From Abiotrophia sp938010525 (lineage in GTDB: Bacteria; Bacillota; Bacilli; Lactobacillales; Aerococcaceae): a DNA stretch of 64,000 nt. Below, in pieces: positions 46,221-52,936 of the stretch; the first letter of the stretch is position 1; each line of letters begins with the position of its first letter. A program made the position numbers and the translations under genes. The notes beneath the pieces are model-generated. The model was not told the DNA's origin. It worked only from the letters and a program-made list of their open reading frames with translations, and did not search any database. The stretch is taken from positions 94,863 through 158,862 of the forward strand of contig NZ_CALLVK010000023.1 of assembly GCF_938010525.1 (NCBI RefSeq), read 5' to 3'.

Positions 46221-47556
46221 GGTTGAAGCGTTCTTGCAGATGGTTTTTGTGATGATGATAGGCTGTTAACAAGGGAATGCAAGCGCCCAACCAGGCCAGG
46301 GGGCTGGCAATAGCGGGACCTACAAAACCTAAATATTGACTAAGAATCAGAGCGGCACTCATACGCATGGCCAGCTCCATAATGCCTGCAATAGTTGGAA
46401 TCAAGCTATCGCCTAAGCCCTGTAAGGTATAGCGATAGATAAAGAGCAGAGCAAGTAACCAGTAGGCAGGCGCCGAACAGTAGAAGAAGACTTGACCGTA
46501 GTGAGCCATTTCCAGTCCTTGGCTACCTTCTGCGAAGAAGGTGACGACTTGGGCACCTGTCAGAGCTAGGATGACGCCAGAAACCAGCGCAACGCCTACA
46601 GACAAGAAGGTCATTTGGCGGACTCCTTGGCGGATGCGGTCAAATTGAGCGGCACCAAAGTTTTGCCCTACATAAGTTGCCATGGCAATCCCAAAGGACA
46701 TGAGTACTAAAATCACAATCTGTTCAATTTTAGAAGCGGCACCATAACTTGCGATAGCTAGAGGACCTAACTGATTGAGGGCCACTGTGACCGAAATGGA
46801 GCCAATGGCAATAATAGAGGACTGGAAGGCCATTGGGAAGCCCATATTGAGGTGATAACGGACTTCTTCAGCTACCAGCATGGCCTTCTGCCAGGAAACC
46901 TGCAGTAGTGGCCAACGACGGTGAATGGCCCAGAGGCAAAGGATAACCGAGACAGCTTGTGACAAGACCGTCGCGAGGCCAGCACCCGCAACCCCCATTC
47001 CCACGTTCACGATGAAAACATAGTCTAAGACGATATTGGTTAAGGCCGCGATGATAAGAAAGTAGAGGGGCGTTCGACTGTCTCCCAAGGCCCGCATCAT
47101 GTTGCTCAGTAAATTGTAGAGCATGGTGACGGTACAAGAGCTGAAGATGACGATGAGATAATCGTAAGTATATTGAATGATTTCAGGCGGCGTCATCATG
47201 ACTTCTAGAATTTGGCGGAGGAAGAAGGTAGATAGGAAGGTCAAGGCCATGGAAACGCAGAGCGCGATAGTCCAGGCAATGGTGACTGAACGCCGTACCT
47301 TATGGAAATCCCTAGCACCAAAAGCCTGGGCCAAAGGAATCGTTAATCCTGCCGTCAGCCCTTGTGCGAAGCCCAGAATCAGGAACATGACGCTAGAAGA
47401 AGCTGAAATTCCGGCTAGGGCATCGCGCCCCATGGTGCGTCCAACAATAAAAGTGTCGACCATATTATAGACAAGCTGGAAAATATTACCTATTAGGAGC
47501 GGAATGGAGAAGTTAATAATGCGTTTGAGGGGGGACCCAGTGGTCATATTATGCAT
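46201..47556 (-). CDS. MATE family multidrug/Na+ efflux transporter
   Basis: A 451-residue protein with twelve predicted membrane helices in two homologous halves. Family features include SIPLLIGNIFQLVYNMVDTFIVGR near the N-terminus, LTAGLTIPLAQAFGARD, and FGIAMATYVGQNFGA in the second half. MATE proteins export cationic drugs or metabolites using Na+ or H+. ATG 47556 with AAAGGAG is chosen; a TTG-initiated longer form starting at 47619 would begin inside the promoter. The substrate cannot be told. The start region is embedded in a striking 17-bp dyad. Confidence 0.92.
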   Translation of the reverse strand: MHNMTTGSPLKRIINFSIPLLIGNIFQLVYNMVDTFIVGRTMGRDALAGISASSSVMFLILGFAQGLTAGLTIPLAQAFGARDFHKVRRSVTIAWTIALCVSMALTFLSTFFLRQILEVMMTPPEIIQYTYDYLIVIFSSCTVTMLYNLLSNMMRALGDSRTPLYFLIIAALTNIVLDYVFIVNVGMGVAGAGLATVLSQAVSVILCLWAIHRRWPLLQVSWQKAMLVAEEVRYHLNMGFPMAFQSSIIAIGSISVTVALNQLGPLAIASYGAASKIEQIVILVLMSFGIAMATYVGQNFGAAQFDRIRQGVRQMTFLSVGVALVSGVILALTGAQVVTFFAEGSQGLEMAHYGQVFFYCSAPAYWLLALLFIYRYTLQGLGDSLIPTIAGIMELAMRMSAALILSQYLGFVGPAIASPLAWLGACIPLLTAYHHHKNHLQERFNQKLAQN

Positions 47557-47609
47557 AAGTGACTCCTTTATAGTCAGAATGAATACTCTGAGTATAAAGG
47601 AGTCACTTA
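47556..47609. repeat. Perfect 17-bp inverted repeat at the MATE promoter and start
   Basis: Bases 47556-47572 and 47593-47609 are exact reverse complements separated by 20 bases; TCAGA/TCTGA inside the loop can extend the structure. One arm covers the ribosome-binding site up to the start codon. The other covers most of the promoter spacer and reaches into the -10. Confidence 0.9.
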
Positions 47610-47619
47610 GCAAAATCAA
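47591..47619 (-). promoter_or_regulatory. Promoter of the MATE gene
   Basis: On the minus strand TTGATT (47614-47619) and TATACT (47591-47596) are 17 bases apart. The inferred transcript starts near 47584 and has a leader of about 28 bases. Such a transcript would contain only one arm of the dyad. Confidence 0.7.
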
Positions 47620-47648
47620 GTAGGTTTAGAACTCTCTATCCTAGTAAG

Positions 47649-47921
47649 TTAGTCATCCCACTGAACGGTATAGTAGTCAGCATCTTTGGCTTGAATCAGA
47701 GGATAATTGGTCCGGTAAATAGAGCCATCTTGGTCTTGCTCGAGGTACATAACAAAACCATTAGGGTAGAGAGACAGAATCTTGGAATAAACATGGTCTT
47801 GGTCGATAATGACAGTCTTGATTTCTTGGTCGCTGGCGAACCAGTCAGTGACCAGGTGGAAATAGGAACCGATGGAGACTTTGGTTTCATAAACAAGGGT
47901 CGTAATAATGGATTGATTCAT
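47649..47921 (-). CDS. Small hypothetical protein, unrecognised
   Basis: A 90-residue acidic protein rich in Tyr, Asp, Ile and Val, with no Cys, no signal peptide and no membrane segment. The alternation of hydrophobic and polar residues suggests mostly beta strands (KTVIIDQDHVYSKI, FVMYLEQDQDGSIYRTNY). AGGAGC precedes the ATG at a good distance and a TATAAT promoter lies upstream, so it is probably a real gene. It is transcribed in the same direction as the MATE gene, which has its own promoter 30 bases after its stop. I do not recognise the family and assign no function. Confidence 0.65.
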   Translation of the reverse strand: MNQSIITTLVYETKVSIGSYFHLVTDWFASDQEIKTVIIDQDHVYSKILSLYPNGFVMYLEQDQDGSIYRTNYPLIQAKDADYYTVQWDD

Positions 47922-47953
47922 GGTTAACGCTCCTTTTTTTATAAGCTATTTCC

Positions 47954-47983
47954 ATTATAACAAGGAAATGGGGGCGGTTTCAA
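47954..47983 (-). promoter_or_regulatory. Promoter of the 90-residue protein gene
   Basis: On the minus strand TTGAAA (47978-47983) and TATAAT (47954-47959) have an 18-base spacer. It diverges from the promoter at 48065. Confidence 0.7.
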
Positions 47984-48064
47984 ACAAAAATTCGAAACAA
48001 ACTTACAAATTCTTGTCAGAATGGTAAATTTTTAAGCGATAAGCTATAAAAAGCCCGCCAAAAG

Positions 48065-48073
48065 TGCTATAAT
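48065..48073 (+). promoter_or_regulatory. Extended -10 promoter of the HTH-DUF2187 gene
   Basis: TG-C-TATAAT lies 39 bases before the ATG; no clear -35 is present. The transcript would begin near 48080, at the edge of the palindrome described next. Confidence 0.65.
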
Positions 48074-48081
48074 AGGAATTA

Positions 48082-48092
48082 GAAACGGTTTC
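48082..48092 (+). promoter_or_regulatory. GAAAC-G-GTTTC palindrome downstream of the promoter
   Basis: An 11-base perfect palindrome lies at the inferred transcription start. On the minus strand it resembles a cre box in its left half only (TGAAACCGTTTCTA, two mismatches). An operator for the HTH protein itself or a CcpA site are both possible. Confidence 0.4.
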
Positions 48093-48112
48093 ATTCAGAA
48101 AGGGTGGGTCGT

Positions 48113-48514
48113 ATGAGAGTCAAAGTCACTAAGTCAGAGCGTGAGCTCATAGAACGTGAGCTGAGACGGGGGACCACTAAGTCTCGGATAGCCTCCCTCT
48201 TGCATGTCAATTTCGAGACGGGTTGCCAAATGATTCAGCGAGTCCGTGAACAGATTCGTCCTGAGATTGGTGACCAAATACGCTTTACCTTCCGGCAGGT
48301 CCATATGCGGGGGACCATCCGTAAACTTCTGACCAACAGCGCTGTCGTCGACATCGATTGGCTCCGGTCAGATCAGACTATGAAGGATATTTGTACTAGC
48401 CGCACCATCGTCAATTTCAAGGATATTGTCGCCTACATCAACTGTGAGCATCTTATTCAAGATGATGAAGAAGGGGAAGAGCCCCTAAGTCCTGCTGCTC
48501 AACAAGGGATTTAA
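48113..48514 (+). CDS. HTH protein with DUF2187/YkvS-like C-terminus
   Basis: A 133-residue protein. The N-terminal ~45 residues (SERELIERELRRGTTKSRIA, then SLLHVNFETGCQMI) look like a helix-turn-helix of the transposase/resolvase type. The middle (IGDQIRFTFRQ, MRGTIRKLLTNSAVVDIDW) and RTIVNFKDIVAYI resemble the small beta-barrel of DUF2187 proteins such as Bacillus YkvS. The tail is acidic. ATG 48113 lies at a good distance from AGGGTGGG; GTG 48104 is a weaker alternative. DNA binding is inferred from the HTH-like part. It is divergent from the 90-residue gene. Confidence 0.6.
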   Translation: MRVKVTKSERELIERELRRGTTKSRIASLLHVNFETGCQMIQRVREQIRPEIGDQIRFTFRQVHMRGTIRKLLTNSAVVDIDWLRSDQTMKDICTSRTIVNFKDIVAYINCEHLIQDDEEGEEPLSPAAQQGI

Positions 48515-48531
48515 GCTCACAGCATTTAAAT

Positions 48532-48569
48532 AAGAGCCTCCTATCACGTGTTTGCGATAGGAGGCTCTT
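48532..48569. terminator. Hairpin between convergent genes
   Basis: A perfect 14-bp stem (48532-48545 with 48556-48569) lies between the HTH gene and the minus-strand TPR-like gene. Neither side has a long T run, so efficiency is uncertain, but its position fits a shared terminator. Confidence 0.7.
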
Positions 48570-48579
48570 GGTCTGAAGA

Positions 48580-49557
48580 CTATTGTTCTTGGTAGATTAA
48601 TTGATAGAGTTCAGTTGCGACAGTTTGATAGGTCTGGCGATGCTTAGCTTCTGGTACTAGGTCATAAGGAGTAGGCAAATCGTTCTCGGTTAAGAAAAGC
48701 TGGAACCACTCCTTAGCTGATCCATAGGCCTCTTCAAAGTAGGGGTAAACGGCTAAGGCTTGAAGGACGAACTGCTGAGAAAATTCAATCATGAGATGAG
48801 GATTGAATTGTTCGCAGTAGTCTTCGATGACTTGAAGACCGGCCACATAAGAAGACTGGTGACGGTAATCTTGAAGTTTGGCTACCGTCAATTCATGGAC
48901 TTGGCCAAACCAGTTATAGGTCACTTTACCTGGATAGTTCTGGTAGAGTAGGTAATGTAAGACGTCACTCTTGATATATTGAGGTAGGTCTGGATGAGTC
49001 AGAATGGCCTTAAAGAAAGGCAAGGCCTTGTCTAAAGGCAGGTCGTAGATATATTTAAGGAAACTGAGTAACTCAAATCCTTGGCCGTCATAGATTTGAT
49101 TGATAAAAGTCTCAATGGCTTCCTGACCTTGATCCAGGGCTTGCTCCAAGCGCCGGGCTAAGCGCTGGGTATGATTGAGTTGATGAATGAATGGTAAGAG
49201 GTCTTCACTGTCCCATCCAGCTGCTTGGAAGCGTGCTTGAAGCTGATAGAGCCGCAAGAGGGCAGCGTCTAAGTCGTAAAGGAGGGACAGACTAGCTCCA
49301 TATAAGAGGAGAACATTCCAATCATTAACGGCTTCTATATCAGGGAAATAAGTTTGCCAACAGTTCAAAAGGTCAGCTTTTTGTCCCCGAGCAATATATA
49401 ATTTAATCAGTTCCTCGAAGACATGAACCTGAGGATCTGTCTCATAACTCTTGATTAGGAATTCTTGTGCACGGCCAAAGTCATGGACCTTGAGGGCACT
49501 GAGTGCTTTGCGATAATATTGGTCCGCATTGGTCGGAAATTCAATTACATCACTCAT
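48580..49557 (-). CDS. TPR-like helical protein
   Basis: A 325-residue cytoplasmic protein made almost entirely of helices. Its first ~130 residues resemble degenerate tetratricopeptide repeats (YYRKALSALKVHDFGRAQEF, VFEELIKLYIARGQ, ALLRLYQLQARFQAAGW). The C-terminal half has a DUF-like helical pattern ending TYQTVATELYQLIYQEQ. GAGGTGG precedes the ATG. It is divergent from the RNase H gene, with overlapping promoters. TPR proteins are scaffolds; no partner can be named from the sequence. Confidence 0.65.
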   Translation of the reverse strand: MSDVIEFPTNADQYYRKALSALKVHDFGRAQEFLIKSYETDPQVHVFEELIKLYIARGQKADLLNCWQTYFPDIEAVNDWNVLLLYGASLSLLYDLDAALLRLYQLQARFQAAGWDSEDLLPFIHQLNHTQRLARRLEQALDQGQEAIETFINQIYDGQGFELLSFLKYIYDLPLDKALPFFKAILTHPDLPQYIKSDVLHYLLYQNYPGKVTYNWFGQVHELTVAKLQDYRHQSSYVAGLQVIEDYCEQFNPHLMIEFSQQFVLQALAVYPYFEEAYGSAKEWFQLFLTENDLPTPYDLVPEAKHRQTYQTVATELYQLIYQEQ

Positions 49558-49572
49558 TTTGCCACCTCTTTC

Positions 49573-49616
49573 TTGTCAATACTTAAATCCGTGCTATACT
49601 AGTTATATTATAGCAC
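49573..49616. promoter_or_regulatory. Overlapping divergent promoters in an inverted repeat
   Basis: GTGCTATA (49591-49598) and TATAGCAC (49609-49616) are inverted copies that supply an extended -10 to each strand: TGCTATACT on plus (with TTGTCA 16 bases upstream) and TGCTATAAT on minus. Each inferred start lies in or next to the opposite -10, so the two promoters should exclude each other. Confidence 0.7.
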
Positions 49617-49662
49617 AATACATTAATAGTTTGTAGACAAATAACCGATAAGGAGCGAAAAA

Positions 49663-50085
49663 ATGCTGAAGGTTTATACGGATGCTGCCTTTGCCTATAA
49701 AAATCAATCGGCCGGCCTAGCCATTCGGATTCTAGGGCCTGATCAACTCTATGAACAAGTTGCTTTCCTCCAAGAGGTGGCCGACAATCACCAAGCAGAA
49801 TTTTTTGCCATCCTTCACGCCCTAGACTGGTTGATAGAATTGGGACTGACCCAGGACTTTATCTGGTTACATGCCGATAGTCAAGTGGCTATTCGAGCCA
49901 TTGAAAAGTCCTATATTAAGGATGCACGTTATGCTCCTATTTTAGATCATATCCTAAGTCGACTGGATCACTTTCCCAATCTCTATGTCAAATGGATAGC
50001 TGAAAAGGAAAATCAGGCAGCCGACCAGTTAGCAAAATCGAGCCTTAATAAGGCGGTTAGCTGGACGCGGACATCGCCTCGCTAG
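49663..50085 (+). CDS. Ribonuclease HI family protein
   Basis: A 140-residue RNase H-fold protein with the expected acidic catalytic set: D7 in VYTDAA, E46 in HQAEFFAILHAL, D71 in LHADSQ and a late Asp in NQAADQLAK. This is the YpdQ/RnhA-like type rather than RNase HII or HIII, and it would cut the RNA strand of RNA-DNA hybrids. AAGGAGCG lies before the ATG. It is transcribed divergently from the TPR-like gene. The early part is less like canonical RNase HI (TDAAFAYKNQSAG), so some family members may act on other substrates. Confidence 0.85.
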   Translation: MLKVYTDAAFAYKNQSAGLAIRILGPDQLYEQVAFLQEVADNHQAEFFAILHALDWLIELGLTQDFIWLHADSQVAIRAIEKSYIKDARYAPILDHILSRLDHFPNLYVKWIAEKENQAADQLAKSSLNKAVSWTRTSPR

Positions 50086-50235
50086 CCAAGTTGGCTTTTG
50101 CGTGGCATAATAGAGATAGTTAATCAAGGTCCAGATCTCAGATTTATGGGGCTAGATTATGTGACTAAAAGTGCACAATTAACCAGGGTGCGAACGTATA
50201 TTCGCTAGCATTCTTAGGCATTTCGTGGCATAATA
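50079..50235 (+). promoter_or_regulatory. Duplicated promoter-like elements upstream of gpsB
   Basis: Two 34-base copies (50079-50112 and 50202-50235) share TCGCTAGC, a 16-base spacer of equal length, and TGGCATAATA. Each has an extended -10 (TGG-CATAAT). They are 123 bases apart. The first overlaps the stop codon of the RNase H gene. Apart from these copies and the LexA-like box, I see nothing else in the gap 50086-50309. Confidence 0.55.
50191..50204 (+). promoter_or_regulatory. LexA-like SOS box
   Basis: CGAACGTATATTCG matches the Firmicute SOS box CGAACNNNNGTTCG at all but one fixed position. It overlaps the upstream end of the second promoter copy. Confidence 0.45.
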
Positions 50236-50309
50236 AATTGAATAGACTTCTCTATTTAAGATAGAATCATTAATTCTTCTGAGAAAGAAGCAATCATTGA
50301 TGGAGGTAG

Positions 50310-50681
50310 ATGAGCGATATGGCAGAAAAAAATTTAACCGCTAAAGATATTTTACAAAAAGAATTTACCCGCGATTTTCGTGGTTATAAAGCATCTGAAG
50401 TAGATGAGTATTTGGATAGCATTATCCGTGACTACGATTCTTACCAAAAGGATGTGGCGACTTTGAAGAATGAAAATGAGCGCCTAATCAGCAAAATTGA
50501 TGAATTGACCAAGCAACTTGCCTTGGCTAAGAAGAACAATGTGCCAACCTCACCAGGCTCTGGTGTCACTAACTTCGATATCCTCAAGCGTCTCTCTAAC
50601 TTAGAGAAACATGTCTTTGGATCTAAGATTGGTAGCACAGACAACACCATGTCTTATTCAGACGTGACACGTTTCCAATAA
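50310..50681 (+). CDS. gpsB: Cell-division regulator GpsB
   Basis: A 123-residue DivIVA-like protein that moves with the division machinery and docks class A penicillin-binding proteins in Firmicutes. The N-terminal DivIVA domain (LTAKDILQKEFTRDFRGYKA, then EVDEYLDSIIRDY) is followed by a coiled coil (residues ~40-75). A linker and the trimerising C-terminal TNFDILKRLSNLEKHVFG come last. Two starts are possible: ATG 50310, three bases after GGAGG, or ATG 50319, twelve bases after it. It precedes rnpB, as in Bacillus. A penicillin-binding protein with a large cytoplasmic tail lies 5 kb away. Confidence 0.93.
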   Translation: MSDMAEKNLTAKDILQKEFTRDFRGYKASEVDEYLDSIIRDYDSYQKDVATLKNENERLISKIDELTKQLALAKKNNVPTSPGSGVTNFDILKRLSNLEKHVFGSKIGSTDNTMSYSDVTRFQ

Positions 50682-50690
50682 AAGAACCTC

Positions 50691-51100
50691 AAGTAGATTT
50701 TAGGTAATCGCGGCTAGTAATAGTTGAGGAAAGTCCATGCTCGCACAGGCTGAGATGCCTGTAGTGTTCGTGCTTAGCGAAACCATAAGCTAAGGTAGTG
50801 CCTAGCGCTAACGGCAGGCAAAAGGTCTAAGGCTTCGGCTATGACTGAGTAACCTCTAAGGTGCCACAGAGACGAGGCTGGTTGGAAACAACTAGCGTGG
50901 AACGCGGTAAACCCCTCGAGCGAGCAACCCAAATAGTAACCTAGTTTTCTAGGGAGACTGGTCGGGGCACTTTTCCTAGGGAAATGAACCGATGGAAGAG
51001 GCGGGTCACTGAGTGACTGGCAGACAGATGATTACCCCACTTAAGGTGCATAGCCTATTTCCCTTAAGTGACAGAACATGGCTTATCGAAATTTACTTAA
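50691..51100 (+). ncRNA. rnpB: RNase P RNA, Bacillus type (B)
   Basis: The catalytic RNA that trims tRNA 5' ends. Conserved core blocks are all present in order: GAGGAAAGTCCATGCTCGCA, GAGATGCCTGTAGTGTTCGT, GCCACAGAGACGA, GTGGAACGCGGTAAACCCCT, CGAGCGAGCAACCCAAAT, and ACATGGCTTATCG near the 3' end. The ends pair as helix P1 (50691-50700 with 51087-51097). It lies between gpsB and a THUMP methyltransferase, the same place as in Bacillus. Exact ends are estimated from P1. Confidence 0.95.
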
Positions 51101-51125
51101 TAGGCTTTTGCTTAATACAACAAAG

Positions 51126-51160
51126 GCGCTTCTCCCTCTCTGGTGAGGAGGGCTTTTTTT
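51126..51160 (+). terminator. Terminator of rnpB
   Basis: An imperfect GC-rich hairpin (left arm 51126-51140, right arm 51143-51153) is followed by seven T residues. Confidence 0.65.
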
Positions 51161-51214
51161 CTAAGGGCAGGATTGTCTTGCCCGCAACGACAAGTTAAAG
51201 ATGAGGAGCCTCTG

Positions 51215-52372
51215 ATGAAAAACTATAACCTATTGGCTACCGTTGCTGCCGGCATTGAGTCCGTGACGGCCCAAGAATTGAAGCAGCTAGGCTATCAAGT
51301 TCAGACGGAGAATGGGCGCGTGCGTTTCTCTGGGAATGTCCAGGATATTGCTAAGGCTAATCTCTGGCTAAGAACGGCTGACCGTATTAAGATTGAATTT
51401 GCTAGTTTTCAGGCCAAGACCTTTGAAGCCCTATATGATTTGACTTACGCCTTGCCATGGGAAGACATTCTGCCTTTGGATGCTAATTTTCCTGTGTCCG
51501 GCAAATCCGTTAAGTCCCAGTTACATAGCGTGCCTAACTGCCAGAAAATCGTTAAAAAGGCTATTGCTAGCCGACTCATGTCCTACTACCATCGCAGGAC
51601 CAATTTGCCTGAGACGGGTGCAGTCTATCCCATCGAAGTTTCTCTAGTCAAAGACCAAGTCAGCCTAACCCTGGATACTTCTGGCAGCTCCTTATTCAAG
51701 CGTGGCTACCGGGTAGAGAAGGGGGCAGCCCCACTCAAAGAGAATATGGCGGCGGCCTTGGTTATGTTGACGACTTGGTATCCTGACCGACCTCTATACG
51801 ACCCTTGCTGTGGTTCGGGCACCATCGCCATTGAAGCAGCCTTGATTGGTCGCAATATTGCGCCAGGCCTTAAGCGAGAATTTGCGGCAGAGCATTGGAC
51901 TAGTTTAGATCCAAGTGGTCAAGTGTGGCAGCAGGCGCGTCAGGAAGCACAAGCTCAGGCCAAACCAGACCTTATGATGGACATTGAAGCCTGCGACATT
52001 GACCACCGTATGGTTGAAATTGCTAAGGCCAATGCGCAAGAAGCCGGTGTAGCAGATACGATTTCCTTTAAGCAAATGCAACTTAAAGACTACCGGCCTA
52101 AGGTGGATTACGGTATATTAATTGCTAACCCACCTTATGGTGACCGTATGTTGACGGAAGAGCAGGTTCACACCCTCTATGCAGACATGGGCAAGCTCTA
52201 TAGCCAAATGCCTACCTGGAGTAAGTATATTTTAACCAGTGACGAAGCTTTCGAGACCTACTATGGGGCCAAGGCTACCAAAAAACGTAAGCTCTATAAT
52301 GGCGCCCTCAAGGTAGATTATTACCAATATTGGGGTGAGCGGAAACCCCGTCAAACAAGCGATGATAAGTAG
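51215..52372 (+). CDS. THUMP-domain RNA methyltransferase (YpsC/RlmL-like)
   Basis: A 385-residue class I SAM-dependent methyltransferase. The N-terminal ferredoxin-like and THUMP domains (residues ~1-160) bind RNA. The catalytic domain has DPCCGSGTIAIEAALIGRN and the amino-methyltransferase motif NPPYGDR. It is equivalent to Bacillus YpsC and to the N-terminal half of E. coli RlmL, which makes m2G2445 in 23S rRNA; the target here is inferred. ATG 51215 with GAGGAG is chosen over a longer frame that would run into the rnpB terminator. Confidence 0.88.
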   Translation: MKNYNLLATVAAGIESVTAQELKQLGYQVQTENGRVRFSGNVQDIAKANLWLRTADRIKIEFASFQAKTFEALYDLTYALPWEDILPLDANFPVSGKSVKSQLHSVPNCQKIVKKAIASRLMSYYHRRTNLPETGAVYPIEVSLVKDQVSLTLDTSGSSLFKRGYRVEKGAAPLKENMAAALVMLTTWYPDRPLYDPCCGSGTIAIEAALIGRNIAPGLKREFAAEHWTSLDPSGQVWQQARQEAQAQAKPDLMMDIEACDIDHRMVEIAKANAQEAGVADTISFKQMQLKDYRPKVDYGILIANPPYGDRMLTEEQVHTLYADMGKLYSQMPTWSKYILTSDEAFETYYGAKATKKRKLYNGALKVDYYQYWGERKPRQTSDDK

Positions 52373-52397
52373 ATAGACTAGGTGTCTAATGAATAGC

Positions 52398-52431
52398 AAA
52401 AAATCCCTCAGCAGAGTCTGCTGAGGGATTT
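52398..52431. terminator. Terminator shared by the methyltransferase gene and ssrA
   Basis: A perfect 14-bp stem (52401-52414 with 52418-52431) has a 3-base loop. On the minus strand it ends in six T residues and terminates tmRNA. On the plus strand the T run is short. Confidence 0.88.
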
Positions 52432-52440
52432 AGTCTGTTA

Positions 52441-52801
52441 TGGAGATGAGGGGAATCGAACCCCTGTCCAAATATCTCGCCACAATCAAGTCTACGCCAA
52501 TAGTCTAGCTATTTGATTTAGCGCAGAGACCGCCACTAGACAGGCTGTCATCCTTGCGAGTCTGATCATCTCTTCGTGATTTAACAGACGGATAAATCAC
52601 GCGTATCCCACTTAAATAAAACCAGCTACTAGCACATGGGCGATGTTAGGCTGATTTTTCGCTGCAGGTTATTAAGCTGCTAAAGCGAAAGAGTTGTTTT
52701 GGTTGTTTGCAGTTATATTTAACTGTAGCGTTTTAAGGCGGACGCAACCCTCCTGACGCGTCAAAAGCTCGAACAATACCTGTCGAAACCGTGACATCCC
52801 C
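52441..52801 (-). ncRNA. ssrA: tmRNA
   Basis: A transfer-messenger RNA of about 361 bases that rescues stalled ribosomes. The 5' end GGGGATGTCACGGTTTCGAC and the 3' T-arm and acceptor (GGGGTTCGATTCCCCTCATC, then TCCA) pair as a tRNA-like domain with encoded CCA. The tag frame runs from GCA at 52710 to TAA at 52672. It gives ANNQNNSFALAA after the alanine carried by tmRNA, a Lactobacillales-like tag ending ALAA. It has a strong promoter and a terminator. Confidence 0.96.
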
Positions 52802-52815
52802 TAAAGGATAGCTAG

Positions 52816-52844
52816 ATTCTATCAATAAAGACCTAAATTGTCAA
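52816..52844 (-). promoter_or_regulatory. Promoter of ssrA
   Basis: On the minus strand TTGACA (52839-52844) and TAGAAT (52816-52821) have a 17-base spacer, just upstream of the mature 5' end. Confidence 0.9.
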
Positions 52845-52936
52845 TAAATTAGCTTGGGGACTAGGCTTAAGGGATTGACTTTTGCCCCTATAATCTTTAA
52901 GCTAGTAGGGTAAATAATTTTAGAGGAGGTCACCCC

